From contig JAFVBC010000024.1 of assembly GCA_017480185.1 (NCBI GenBank), positions 1-53,861 of the forward strand: a DNA stretch of 53,861 nt. Reading direction: 5' to 3'. The DNA comes from Bacteroidales bacterium. Its GTDB lineage: Bacteria > Bacteroidota > Bacteroidia > Bacteroidales > P3. This document shows, one piece after another, positions 8,951 to 17,038 of the stretch. Position numbers and translations under genes: made by a program. The notes beneath the pieces were generated by a model, which saw nothing but the letters and a program-made list of their open reading frames with translations, searched no databases and had not been told where the DNA came from. How positions within the stretch are numbered: the first letter of the stretch is position 1; every line of letters starts with the position of its first letter.

Positions 8951-9310
8951 TGTTTATAACTATTAACGTTTTGCAAAAATAACGTGCATTTTCAAATCAT
9001 TGATAATGAAACATATTTTGTTTTTAACAAAAAACAGAACACATAAACAACAATCTGTCTTATAAACTTTTATATGTTTATCAACACTAACAGTGAAATC
9101 AATTGTTGAGAAAAAAGTAAGATTTAGAGATAAAACAATTAACCGAAGCAAAATGTTGAAAACAGCATAATAATTCAACATTAAAATAAACAGAGTTATT
9201 CATAGCTAACCAACAAAACAAGATATAAACAAAAAACTGTCAGAATAAACAACTAACACATGTTTATAAAATTGAAAAACGTGTGATAATCAATGAAAAG
9301 ACATGTTTAT
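8951..9310. repeat. Cluster of eight TGTTTAT/ATAAACA heptamers
   Basis: TGTTTAT occurs at 8951, 9075, 9261 and 9304; the reverse complement ATAAACA at 9043, 9186, 9225 and 9245. Two of them extend to TGTTTATAA, two mismatches from the complement of a DnaA box. By rough estimate fewer than one would be expected by chance in 360 bp of this composition. They may be initiator or regulator binding sites. Confidence 0.6.
8973..8981 (-). promoter_or_regulatory. Possible -7 element for rpiB-deoC
   Basis: The minus strand reads TATTTTTGC, a match to TAnnTTTGC, about 30 bp before the rpiB start. No -33 TTTG is found at the usual distance, and AT richness makes chance matches more likely. Confidence 0.4.
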
Positions 9311-9567
9311 TTTGCGTTAATTCAATTTTTATTTTCAAAAATAAGAATGACATCAATAACGTCTTTTTCAACAAAACTAACAATCAAATAAAAAGAGAAA
9401 AGATTATTGAGTAAAAAATTATGTTTTTATTTTTTCTTGTTGAAATTACTTTTACAATAATCTCCTACATAAGCATGGATTAACCATAATCTTATATGGA
9501 TAAAATAGGCTCCTTATGAGTAATAAATAAACTTGAGTTGCGTTCTTTGGGCAAATAATAGTTAGCT

Positions 9568-10515
9568 ATGACAAATCAACAACTTAAAGAAGAGATATTA
9601 CGTCTTAAGCGTGAAAAGAACGCTGTTATATTGGGACACTATTATCAACGCCACGAAATACAAGAATTATCAGACCACATAGGCGACAGCCTTGCTCTTG
9701 CACAAAAAGCTCAGCAGGCCACGGCCGACATTATAGTGTTTTGTGGTGTACACTTTATGGCCGAAACTGCTAAAATACTTAATCCTAATCGTAAGGTACT
9801 CTTGCCTGATATGGATGCCTCTTGTTCGCTCGCCGAGAGTTGCAAAGCAGAAGATTTTGCAGCTTTCAAATCCCAACACCCCGATCATATGGTGATAAGT
9901 TATGTTAATTGTTCGGCCGAAATAAAGGCTATGAGCGATTTAATATGTACATCAGGAAATGCCGAAAAACTTGTACGTTCGTTACCAGAAGACCAAAAGA
10001 TAATTTTTGCACCCGATAAAAATCTTGGTGGTTACATAAACCATGTTACAGGTAGGAATATGCTTTTATGGAATGGTGTGTGTAGTGTGCATGATGCAAT
10101 GCAATCCGAGGGTATACTTAAGCTGAAAATAGAACACCCTGAAGCACCAGTTGTGGCACATCCTGAATGTAATGCCGCACTACTAAAAGTTGCCGATTTT
10201 GTTGGTTCAACCAAGGCAATGCTCGATTTTATAGCCCATAGTGACGCTAAAGAGATAATCGTTGCCACAGAGACAGGTATTCTCTACGAGATGAAAAAAA
10301 TGTGTCCTAACAAACATTTCATTACCCTGCAGGACGACAAGAGTTGCGCATGCGACGATTGTGCATTTATGAAACTCAACACTCTGGAAAAACTCTACCT
10401 TTGTTTACGCGACGAACAACCAGAAATTATTATGGATAGTAAGCTGATAGAACAGGCAAAACGTCCAATTGTACGCATGCTCGACATGTCGCGTCAACTT
10501 GGCATCATTAAATAA
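9568..10515 (+). CDS. nadA: Quinolinate synthase
   Basis: A 315-residue 4Fe-4S enzyme that condenses iminoaspartate with dihydroxyacetone phosphate to quinolinate in de novo NAD synthesis. Typical segments: ILGHYYQRHEIQELSDHIGDS near residue 20, FCGVHFMAETAKIL, LPDMDASCSLAESC, YVNCSAEIKA, VAHPECNAA, ETGILYEMKK, and the C-terminal Cys-rich CACDDCAFMKLN. The cluster Cys residues are present. No nadB or nadC lies next to it. It is the first plus-strand gene after the AT-rich region, with the next gene 3 bp downstream. Confidence 0.95.
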   Translation: MTNQQLKEEILRLKREKNAVILGHYYQRHEIQELSDHIGDSLALAQKAQQATADIIVFCGVHFMAETAKILNPNRKVLLPDMDASCSLAESCKAEDFAAFKSQHPDHMVISYVNCSAEIKAMSDLICTSGNAEKLVRSLPEDQKIIFAPDKNLGGYINHVTGRNMLLWNGVCSVHDAMQSEGILKLKIEHPEAPVVAHPECNAALLKVADFVGSTKAMLDFIAHSDAKEIIVATETGILYEMKKMCPNKHFITLQDDKSCACDDCAFMKLNTLEKLYLCLRDEQPEIIMDSKLIEQAKRPIVRMLDMSRQLGIIK

Positions 10516-10518
10516 GCC

Positions 10519-11028
10519 ATGATAGGTCAGCCACAGGTTTACGCCGTTCTTGATAGAATGGCCATTCCATTTGAGTACTACGAACATCCCGAGGCACCTA
10601 CTATCGAAATTGCATCGCAATATTATAGAGGTGAGAATACTACACTTTGTAAAAATCTTTTTTTTAGAAATCACAAGGGAAATAAGCACTACCTTGTAAT
10701 CATGGATGCTCGTTTCCCGATGGATATTCACGACATGGAGCATCGACTTGGGCAGGGAAAGTTGAGTTTTGCCAGCGAAGAGCGGATGATGCGTTATCTT
10801 GGAGTCAGACCAGGGTCGGTGTCGCTTTTCACACTTGTCAACGATGCTCAACACGAGGTTATTCTTTTTGTCGATAGAAATCTGCTTAATGCGAAAAAGG
10901 TGAGTTTCCATCCCAATGACAATCACGCATCGTTGGTAATATCTGTGGCCGATATGATGCGGTTTATAGAGGATATAGGCAATAGGTATGAAATAGTGCA
11001 ACTATATTCAGTTGACAACATACCTTAA
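10519..11028 (+). CDS. YbaK/ProX-type prolyl-tRNA editing protein
   Basis: A 169-residue stand-alone editing-domain protein of the YbaK/ProX type, which hydrolyses mischarged aminoacyl-tRNA (typically Ala-tRNA-Pro). The N-terminal helix YAVLDRMAIPFEYYEHPEAPT, the catalytic-region LCKNLFFRNHKGNKHYLVIMD, and LGVRPGSVSLFTLVND are all typical. It starts 3 bp after nadA. The stop comes 24 bp before the parS site. Confidence 0.85.
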   Translation: MIGQPQVYAVLDRMAIPFEYYEHPEAPTIEIASQYYRGENTTLCKNLFFRNHKGNKHYLVIMDARFPMDIHDMEHRLGQGKLSFASEERMMRYLGVRPGSVSLFTLVNDAQHEVILFVDRNLLNAKKVSFHPNDNHASLVISVADMMRFIEDIGNRYEIVQLYSVDNIP

Positions 11029-11052
11029 AGTGTTGATAACTCACCTATTTCA

Positions 11053-11068
11053 TGTTCCACGTGAAACA
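11053..11068. promoter_or_regulatory. parS centromere site
   Basis: TGTTCCACGTGAAACA is a 16/16 match to the bacterial chromosomal parS consensus TGTTNCACGTGAAACA bound by ParB/Spo0J. It ends one base before the ATG of the rluA-type gene, so it also covers that gene's ribosome-binding region. parS sites cluster near oriC in most bacteria. No second site was found by eye. Confidence 0.9.
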
Positions 11069-11938
11069 ATGAAGAAGCAAACAATAAAGGTAGAAACACC
11101 AACAGCTTTACTCGATTTTCTGATGTCTAATCTGTCGGGAATGAGTAGGAGCAAAGTAAAAGAACTATTGGCTCACAATGTTTATGTGAACAATCGTCGT
11201 ACTTCACAATTCAATTTCATGTTGCAGCCAGGTATGGAGGTTGTAATTGAAAAACCAAGCCGTGCCGACATGTTGCGTCCATCCGAAGCTGAAATTGTTT
11301 TTGAAGATCATTCTCTTTTCGTTGTCAACAAGCGCAGTGGTTTACTTTCTAACAGTACCGATTCGCGCGATAAAACAGTAATATCGCTCCTTAATGACTA
11401 TCTCTTTGCCACCCATCAGAAATGCCATGCACACATAGTTCATCGACTCGACCGCGACACGTCGGGACTGATGATAGTGGCTAAAAGTAAAGAGGTGGCG
11501 CGACAAATGGAGCAAAACTGGAAAGAAACAGTTTTTGATCGCCGTTACACAGCTGTAGCATGGGGCAATATAGAGCAGCAACAGGGCGAGATAAAGTCGT
11601 GGCTCACCGACGGACAATATTGTGTTCTTTCGTCGCCAGTCGACAATGGTGGCAAACTTGCCATAACCCATTTCCGTGTCATACAGCGTTCTCGTCGCTA
11701 CACCATGCTTGAGCTCCGCCTCGACACTGGTAGGCGCAACCAAATTAGAGTCCATCTTCGTGAGATGAAACATCCTATAGTCCACGATCCCCTTTATGGC
11801 TATGCCGACGACATATCGCCCATAAACAGGCTTGCTCTGCATGCTCACTTGCTCTGTTTCAAGCATCCAGTAACTGGCAAAAACATGCGTTTCGAAAATC
11901 AAGTTCCAAAGCAGTTTGCAAAATTGATGGAAATTTGA
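11069..11938 (+). CDS. RluA family pseudouridine synthase
   Basis: A 289-residue rRNA pseudouridine synthase. An S4-like RNA-binding domain covers about residues 5-70 (MSRSKVKELLAHNVYVNN). The catalytic domain follows, with the active-site Asp in HRLDRDTSGLMIVAKS and the C-terminal RRNQIRVHLREMKHPIVHDP. The start chosen is the ATG at 11069; an upstream in-frame start at 11012 would overlap the previous gene and translate through parS. The target uridine is not determinable. Initiation may be affected by ParB bound at the adjacent parS. Confidence 0.9.
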   Translation: MKKQTIKVETPTALLDFLMSNLSGMSRSKVKELLAHNVYVNNRRTSQFNFMLQPGMEVVIEKPSRADMLRPSEAEIVFEDHSLFVVNKRSGLLSNSTDSRDKTVISLLNDYLFATHQKCHAHIVHRLDRDTSGLMIVAKSKEVARQMEQNWKETVFDRRYTAVAWGNIEQQQGEIKSWLTDGQYCVLSSPVDNGGKLAITHFRVIQRSRRYTMLELRLDTGRRNQIRVHLREMKHPIVHDPLYGYADDISPINRLALHAHLLCFKHPVTGKNMRFENQVPKQFAKLMEI

Positions 11939-11951
11939 TGGCAAAAAGACG

Positions 11952-11960
11952 TACCTTTGC
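11952..11960 (+). promoter_or_regulatory. -7 promoter element of the small ORF-lptE unit
   Basis: TACCTTTGC matches TAnnTTTGC and lies 20 bp before the ATG of the 56-residue small protein, at a normal distance for a short leader. Confidence 0.55.
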
Positions 11961-11979
11961 GGTCAAAAGACAATAAATA

Positions 11980-12150
11980 ATGGACGTAGTATTCAAAGAA
12001 AAAATAGACAATCTTATTGGTGAAGTGTCGGCACTGACCGATCTCACAACAAAAGTAGCCGTGCTAAACTACATCGAGCAACAAACAGGTTTTCTGCTTT
12101 GGCAACTTGAGGATGAGCAACGCATTGATGAAGATTCGCGCGATTACTAA
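11980..12150 (+). CDS. Small protein of unknown function, 56 residues
   Basis: An ATG reading frame of 56 codons plus TAA, from 11980 to 12150: it begins MDVVFKEKIDNLIGEVSALT and ends QLEDEQRIDEDSRDY. It has no Cys, no signal peptide and no membrane segment. It is acidic and looks amphipathic-helical. It lies 20 bp behind a good TAnnTTTGC element and overlaps the start of lptE (12128) in another frame, as in translationally coupled pairs. I do not recognise the family. The promoter and coupling favour a real gene; a leader peptide is the alternative. Confidence 0.6.
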   Translation: MDVVFKEKIDNLIGEVSALTDLTTKVAVLNYIEQQTGFLLWQLEDEQRIDEDSRDY

Positions 12151-12658
12151 AGCAAGGCAATACATTCTGCCTCTGATGTGCGCCATTTCCTTTGCGATTG
12201 CAGGGTGCACAGGGGGCTATTCTTTTACCGGAGCGTCTATCCCTCCGGGGGCAAAAACAATCAGTGTTGAAACATTCCCCAACTATGCCGCCACTGTCAA
12301 CCCCCAGTTGAGCCAACGACTGACCGACGAACTTGAGGGAATGTTTGCCAGTCAGACATCGCTTGTCGTAGAAAAACACAACGGCGATTTGCAGATAAGT
12401 GGCGAAATAACAGGATACGACACACGAGCATCTGCTCTTTCAAGTAGCGACGAGGTGTCAATGAACAGGCTCACAATAACCATTAGGGTGCATTTTGTTA
12501 ACACCAAAGACAGTGAAGCCGACTTTGAGCAACAGTTCTCGCGCTACCGTGATTACTCAGCGAGCCAAGATTTCTCGGCCGTGGAGGAGGCTTTGGTCAG
12601 TGAAATCGTGCAGGAGTTGTGTGAGGATGTGTTCAACAAAGCCGTGGTCAATTGGTAA
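12128..12658 (+). CDS. lptE: LPS-assembly lipoprotein LptE
   Basis: A 176-residue lipoprotein of the Bacteroidota LptE family, partner of the outer-membrane translocon LptD. The signal peptide ends in the lipobox ISFAIAGC (Cys about residue 26). The mature part GGYSFTGASIPPGAKTISVE and the FPNYAA... segment are typical of LptE. The start is the ATG at 12128 because it gives a normal signal peptide. It overlaps the upstream small ORF by 23 bp and the downstream DUF2723 gene by 7 bp. Confidence 0.82.
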   Translation: MKIRAITKARQYILPLMCAISFAIAGCTGGYSFTGASIPPGAKTISVETFPNYAATVNPQLSQRLTDELEGMFASQTSLVVEKHNGDLQISGEITGYDTRASALSSSDEVSMNRLTITIRVHFVNTKDSEADFEQQFSRYRDYSASQDFSAVEEALVSEIVQELCEDVFNKAVVNW

Positions 12659-14436
12659 AAATTCTGCATAAAAAGCCCTCAAGAACAGGGGTAGGGTGGG
12701 GACTGGTTCTTCTCTCGGCCCTGGTTTATGGTCTCACCATGGATAGATCGGTCAGTTGGTGGGATTGTGGAGAGTTTATTTCAACAGGATGGAAACTCCA
12801 GGTGGGGCATCCACCGGGAGCACCTACCTATCAGTTGCTTTCTCATTTGATGATGCTTTTATCGGGTGGTAACCTGATGAGGGTTGCCTTTTGGAGCAAC
12901 ATGCTATCGGTCGTTACGGCTGCCCTAACGGTGGGTCTGCTTTATTGGATCATAGAAATGTTGATGCCTGTGCATGATGAGGGCGATGAAAAGGCCGATA
13001 AAGTGCATTGGGGAGCTGTGGCAGGGGCCTTGTGCTACGCCTTTTGCCACACGGCATGGTTCTCGGCAGTAGAGAGCGAGGTTTATGCCACGGCAATGTT
13101 TTTTTGTGCCTTGTTAGTGTGGTTGATGTTGCGGTGGGAGCGCAAGGGCGATGCAAAGCGATTGGTGCTTGTGGGTTTATTGTTAGGATTGGGTGTTGGT
13201 GTGCACCTAATGGTGATGCTCACTGCGCCGTTTATTCTTTTTTTGTTCGTAAGAAACAAGGGTTTCAAGACCCGACGCTGGCCACAATTGACGCTGATAT
13301 GTGGCCTTTTTTTCGTTGTTGGGCTCAGTGTTTATGCCATTGTCCCCATACGTGCAGCGGCCAATCCTCCCATTAACGAGGGCAACCCCTCGACGGTTGA
13401 GGCGTTTAGGGCCTACGTGAAGCGCGACCAATATGCCAAAGCACCACTATGGCCTCGCATGTGGCGCGAGAAAGACAGCAACAATTGGAACCGCTGGGCG
13501 GGCAGTGGCAATGGCGTTGTTGCCAACATGCGCTACTACTTCACCTATCAATTGGGCTACATGTATGGGCGTTATATCGTGGATAACTTTATTGGACGAC
13601 GCAACGACCACTGGCGATGCACGGTGCTTTTTGTGCTGCCGCTGCTACTTGCTTTGGTAGGAATAAAGACCATGTGGCGACGACGACGCAGCGATTTTTG
13701 GGGCGTAGGTCTGATATTCCTATTTGGGGGAGTGATACTGAACCTTTATTTGAACCACCCCTGCTACGAACCCCGCGAACGCGACTATGCCTATGTGCTG
13801 AGTTTCTTTGCCGTTGCGGTGTGGATTGGTGTTGGGGCGGAATACATAGGCTCGGAGCTTAACATAAAAAAAATGCGATGGCTGACGGCACTTGTAGTGG
13901 TTTTGGCACCCACAACGATGGCCGTCGGCAACTGGACCGACCACGATCGCCACAACAGCCATGCCGTTCACGACATTGCAATGGCGCACCTACAAAGTTG
14001 CGACCAGGGGGCTGTGCTGTTCACCTATGCCGACAATGACACGTTCCCCCTTTGGTATTTGCAGCAAGTGGAAAATCAACGTCCCGACATAACCATATAC
14101 AACATCTCAATCATTGGCATACCAGCCTTTGAATACCTGCTAAACGGCTACATAAACACTCGGCCAGTATATCTGAGCGAGTATGCTCAAAACCGCTTTG
14201 CCGACATGTTTGAAGGGCATTTGCGATGCGAAGGATATACTTGGCGTGTGTTGATCGACACCACACAGGTGGCCAACGTCGAGCCTCTGCAACGCCATGT
14301 GGCCGACTCTGTAAAGTGGCACATTGTCCGCTCCGAGTATCTCTCGCCCGTGTCGCGCCAACTCATCCGACGCTGGCAGAGCAACACCGGCCACACACCC
14401 ACCCCCTGGCTTTATGAACTTAAAAAGAAGGAATAA
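12652..14436 (+). CDS. DUF2723 multi-pass membrane protein
   Basis: A 594-residue integral membrane protein with the DUF2723 signature: DRSVSWWDCGEFISTGWKLQ followed by VGHPPGAPTYQL at about residues 30-62. About ten hydrophobic segments follow, up to about 430, then a soluble tail. The family resembles PMT-type glycosyltransferases and may transfer a lipid-linked sugar. Many Bacteroidales members I know are around 1000 residues; this one ends soon after a YADNDTFPLWYLQQV motif. The only start before the first membrane segment is TTG at 12652, overlapping the lptE stop. Confidence 0.82.
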   Translation: MVKILHKKPSRTGVGWGLVLLSALVYGLTMDRSVSWWDCGEFISTGWKLQVGHPPGAPTYQLLSHLMMLLSGGNLMRVAFWSNMLSVVTAALTVGLLYWIIEMLMPVHDEGDEKADKVHWGAVAGALCYAFCHTAWFSAVESEVYATAMFFCALLVWLMLRWERKGDAKRLVLVGLLLGLGVGVHLMVMLTAPFILFLFVRNKGFKTRRWPQLTLICGLFFVVGLSVYAIVPIRAAANPPINEGNPSTVEAFRAYVKRDQYAKAPLWPRMWREKDSNNWNRWAGSGNGVVANMRYYFTYQLGYMYGRYIVDNFIGRRNDHWRCTVLFVLPLLLALVGIKTMWRRRRSDFWGVGLIFLFGGVILNLYLNHPCYEPRERDYAYVLSFFAVAVWIGVGAEYIGSELNIKKMRWLTALVVVLAPTTMAVGNWTDHDRHNSHAVHDIAMAHLQSCDQGAVLFTYADNDTFPLWYLQQVENQRPDITIYNISIIGIPAFEYLLNGYINTRPVYLSEYAQNRFADMFEGHLRCEGYTWRVLIDTTQVANVEPLQRHVADSVKWHIVRSEYLSPVSRQLIRRWQSNTGHTPTPWLYELKKKE

Positions 14437-14438
14437 AC

Positions 14439-14837
14439 ATGATAACAGTAGGATTAAAAAACCAGTTGGAGCAAATCGTTACCCCCGAACTAACAGCTGC
14501 CCATGTGGGTAGCGGATTGGCGGCCGTGTTTGCCACGCCCATGATGATAGCCCTTATGGAACACACATGTTCGCAGGCGGTGGCTCCGTTGCTCGACGAG
14601 GGTCAGAGCACCGTTGGCACAAGGGTTAACGTCAGCCACGATGCTGCCACACCCGTGGGCATGACCGTAAGATGTGAGTGCGAACTGATGGAGGTTGACC
14701 GTCGCCGACTGGTGTTCAGCGTGAAAGCCTACGACCAGTGTGGCCTCATAGGGCAAGGCATCCACGAGCGTTTTATCATCGACAGTGCCAAATTTCAGGC
14801 CAAGACCGATGCTAAAATGCAGCAGATGCAAGCATAG
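14439..14837 (+). CDS. FlK-like hot-dog thioesterase
   Basis: A 132-residue single-domain hot-dog protein related to fluoroacetyl-CoA thioesterase FlK and other small acyl-CoA thioesterases. Seen: VFATPMMIALMEHTC (central helix with the catalytic Glu region), LDEGQSTVGTRVNVSHDAATPVGM, and the C-terminal strand GLIGQGIHERFIID. It is cytosolic. It starts 2 bp after the DUF2723 stop, so it is co-transcribed. The substrate is unknown. Confidence 0.82.
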   Translation: MITVGLKNQLEQIVTPELTAAHVGSGLAAVFATPMMIALMEHTCSQAVAPLLDEGQSTVGTRVNVSHDAATPVGMTVRCECELMEVDRRRLVFSVKAYDQCGLIGQGIHERFIIDSAKFQAKTDAKMQQMQA

Positions 14838-14849
14838 AGCGGCCGCACA

Positions 14850-15380
14850 TCACCTTTTCCACAACACCCATAGCAGGCCTAATCCTATAAGTGTGATGCC
14901 CACAGGCATTGCGTGAGGGAAAAGCCTTGTGGCCAACGACACCACCATCAAAGCCACCAGCACAACAAAAGCCAGCCTTTTGGTGGCCGATAGGCCGTGC
15001 CAAAACCTGTACCAAAGTTGTGCCCGCGGTTGATTGTGGCGATGGCGTATTTGCCCCAAACGTTGCCAAAAACCAGTCTTTCGGCCACGGTCGTCGACCC
15101 AGTCGGCACGTGTTGTCGGCATGGGGCGCACAGCGATGCGCAAAGTTTTATGGTACTCGTGCCCATCAATCATCACCGAGAGGCGCATCTTGGTGCGCCC
15201 TTTTGAGCGGTTGAGGCGCAACTTTTTCGTCCCCTCGTTTTCCAAAGGCATTGTCGAGGTGCGATAACCATTGTCGATGGTGAGGTTCACCTGCTGTGCA
15301 CCTTCGCATTGCCATTGCAGCACAACCACCTCGCCCTCGGTCAATCGATGTCTGTCGGCACAAAAAGTCATACGTTTCAT
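14850..15380 (-). CDS. Unknown protein with two C-terminal membrane segments
   Basis: A 176-residue protein that I do not recognise. Residues about 1-85 look like a beta-sandwich (VVVLQWQCEGAQQVNLTIDN, KMRLSVMIDGHEY). A basic linker (RRH/RHNQPR) follows, and then two hydrophobic helices at about 128-145 and 150-170 ending in WKR. The start chosen is the ATG at 15380, preceded by an A/G-rich stretch; the frame is open to 15419, adding a Cys-containing MPNCGTEIAGKKS. It stands alone, converging with the thioesterase and diverging from the porin operon. Confidence 0.6.
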   Translation of the reverse strand: MKRMTFCADRHRLTEGEVVVLQWQCEGAQQVNLTIDNGYRTSTMPLENEGTKKLRLNRSKGRTKMRLSVMIDGHEYHKTLRIAVRPMPTTRADWVDDRGRKTGFWQRLGQIRHRHNQPRAQLWYRFWHGLSATKRLAFVVLVALMVVSLATRLFPHAMPVGITLIGLGLLWVLWKR

Positions 15381-15428
15381 ACTCTTTTTCCCTGCAATTT
15401 CTGTGCCACAATTAGGCATCAACTAAGG

Positions 15429-15512
15429 GTCAAGTTAGGCAGTTCTTCAGTCGTTCTTCAGTCAACCACTGAAGAAATACTGAAGAACGACTGAAGAACT
15501 GCCTTAGTTGAT
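15429..15512. repeat. Hairpin repeat family, copy B
   Basis: Two perfect 26-bp inverted arms (15437-15462 and 15479-15504) are separated by 16 bp. Each arm is built of two 11-bp units (AGTTCTTCAGT, CGTTCTTCAGT) plus AGGC/GCCT. Degenerate outer arms GTCAAGTTAGGC and GCCTTAGTTGAT continue the stem. It lies between divergent genes, so it cannot be a terminator for either. Confidence 0.92.
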
Positions 15513-15647
15513 ACCTACTTGATACCTCCACAGTCTTATCTCTCACGCCCTGTTTTACCCTCCGTTTTCCTACCAAATAGACTGATGTTCAGCAGCAATG
15601 ACAGTAAATCACCAATAATGGTTATTCAACATGATTTGCTCTGCGCG

Positions 15648-15656
15648 TAATTTTGC
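15648..15656 (+). promoter_or_regulatory. -7 promoter element of the imelysin/di-heme operon
   Basis: TAATTTTGC matches TAnnTTTGC and lies 23 bp before the ATG at 15680. No good -33 box is visible. Confidence 0.5.
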
Positions 15657-15679
15657 ACTGTTGAAAAAGTGAAAAAACA

Positions 15680-16996
15680 ATGTTGAAAAGTGGTATAGTT
15701 ACTTTGTTATCAGCCGCTTGCATCATGGCTTCGGGAATGGTAAATGCCCAAAAGTCGTATGTTGTGGCCGACACAGCCAGTGTTGTGGCAAAAAAAAGTT
15801 CAAGGCTGACCATAGGTGGCTACGGTGAGGCTGTTTACTCTTTCCATCAATACAGCGACAACGTGTTTCGTTATTCGCACGCATCGCGTTATAGCGAAGC
15901 TCGTGGCCATGGCCAAGTGGATCTTCCGCATGCCGTTATCATGCTGGGCTACGACTTTGGGCACGGCTGGACAATGGGCACAGAGATAGAGTTTGAGCAT
16001 GGTGGCATTGAAGGTGCTGTCGAGAAGGAGACCGAAGAAACAGGCGAGTTTGAGTTGGAGATTGAACGTGGTGGTGAGGTGGCTCTTGAGCAGTTTTGGC
16101 TGCAAAAGAGTTTTTGTCGCGAGGTCAACTTGCGCATGGGTCACATTGTGGTACCGGTGGGCATGACCAACAATAACCACACCCCCGACCAGTTCTTTAC
16201 AGTGTTTCGTCCCGAGGGCGAAAACACCATCATGCCATGCACGTGGCACGAGACGGGAGTGAGTTTGTGGGGGCGTGTGGCCAACTGGCGCTATGAGGTG
16301 CAAGTCATCCCAGGGCTCAACAGCAACCTTTTCAACGATGCTGGATGGATTCACAATGGTTCGGCTTCGCCCTACGAGTTTCGTCCGTCGAGCCATTTAG
16401 CCGGTGCGGCTCGCATTGATTTCACGGGTGTGAAAGGGCTGCGATTGAGCGTGAGCGGCTATATGGGCAACAGTTTTAACAACGACATCACCACTACGGA
16501 ATATAGCGAAACGAGTCCCTACTACGACGCAAAAGGCACGGTGATGATTGGTGCGTTCGACTTCAAATATGCCAATCGCTATGCTGTGGTGCGTGGCAAT
16601 GCCGATTTTGGCCATTTGAACGATGCCGCATTGGTGTCGCAACATAATAAGAATCAGACCACAATGTCGGGCAACCCCTATCCTCACACCACCGTGGGAC
16701 AGGAAGCTTGGGCGGCAGGCATAGAAGCCGGACTCAATGTGCTGGCCTTTTTCAATCGTCCGCAACGCCTATTCGTCTTTGGTCACTATGAGCATTATGA
16801 TAGCTTTGTTCCTGCCGAGGGTCAGCTGGACATTGGCTGGGCCAACCGCCAAGTGGTCAGTGTGGGGCTGAACTATTGTCCCATCAGTGAAATTGCCATC
16901 AAAGCCGAAGTGGGTAGCCGCTTGTTTGATGAGCAATACAATAGTGAACCGTTCTTTGCTATTGGTACCACATGGACGGGTTTTTTCAAACGTTGA
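15680..16996 (+). CDS. Outer membrane beta-barrel protein (porin-like)
   Basis: A 438-residue exported protein. A signal peptide of about 23 residues ends in MVNAQ. The mature chain begins with a barrel strand (RLTIGGYGEAVYSFHQYS), has alternating aromatic/polar strands throughout, an acidic loop EKETEETGEFELEIE near residues 115-130, and ends in the outer-membrane signature TTWTGFF plus KR. It is the first gene of a unit with imelysin and di-heme oxidoreductase. A role in iron passage is inferred from that context. Confidence 0.8.
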   Translation: MLKSGIVTLLSAACIMASGMVNAQKSYVVADTASVVAKKSSRLTIGGYGEAVYSFHQYSDNVFRYSHASRYSEARGHGQVDLPHAVIMLGYDFGHGWTMGTEIEFEHGGIEGAVEKETEETGEFELEIERGGEVALEQFWLQKSFCREVNLRMGHIVVPVGMTNNNHTPDQFFTVFRPEGENTIMPCTWHETGVSLWGRVANWRYEVQVIPGLNSNLFNDAGWIHNGSASPYEFRPSSHLAGAARIDFTGVKGLRLSVSGYMGNSFNNDITTTEYSETSPYYDAKGTVMIGAFDFKYANRYAVVRGNADFGHLNDAALVSQHNKNQTTMSGNPYPHTTVGQEAWAAGIEAGLNVLAFFNRPQRLFVFGHYEHYDSFVPAEGQLDIGWANRQVVSVGLNYCPISEIAIKAEVGSRLFDEQYNSEPFFAIGTTWTGFFKR

Positions 16997-17038
16997 TAAG
17001 TGAAACAAAATAATTATTAAACAAAATAAAAACACAAA

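Larger units (their letters stand above)
8943..9567. other. AT-rich gene-free region, candidate replication origin
   Basis: This 625-bp stretch holds no credible gene. It is far richer in A and T than its flanks and separates genes that run outward on both sides: rpiB and neighbours leftward, nadA and the next dozen genes mostly rightward. It contains eight exact TGTTTAT/ATAAACA heptamers (8951-9310), one near-DnaA box TTATCAACA (9078-9086), and very AT-rich tracts at 9320-9440. A perfect parS lies 1.5 kb away. These are features expected of oriC, but no cluster of canonical TTATCCACA boxes is seen and dnaA is not in the window. Confidence 0.45.

Noticed and set aside
15381-15422. Zinc-ribbon start (MPNCG) for the 14850-15380 protein.
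   Set aside because: Only one Cys-containing knuckle is present and no partner CxxC follows, so the shorter start was preferred; it remains possible.
15429-15512. Hairpin repeat as an intrinsic terminator.
   Set aside because: It lies between divergent genes and lacks a T-run; copy C has the same context.
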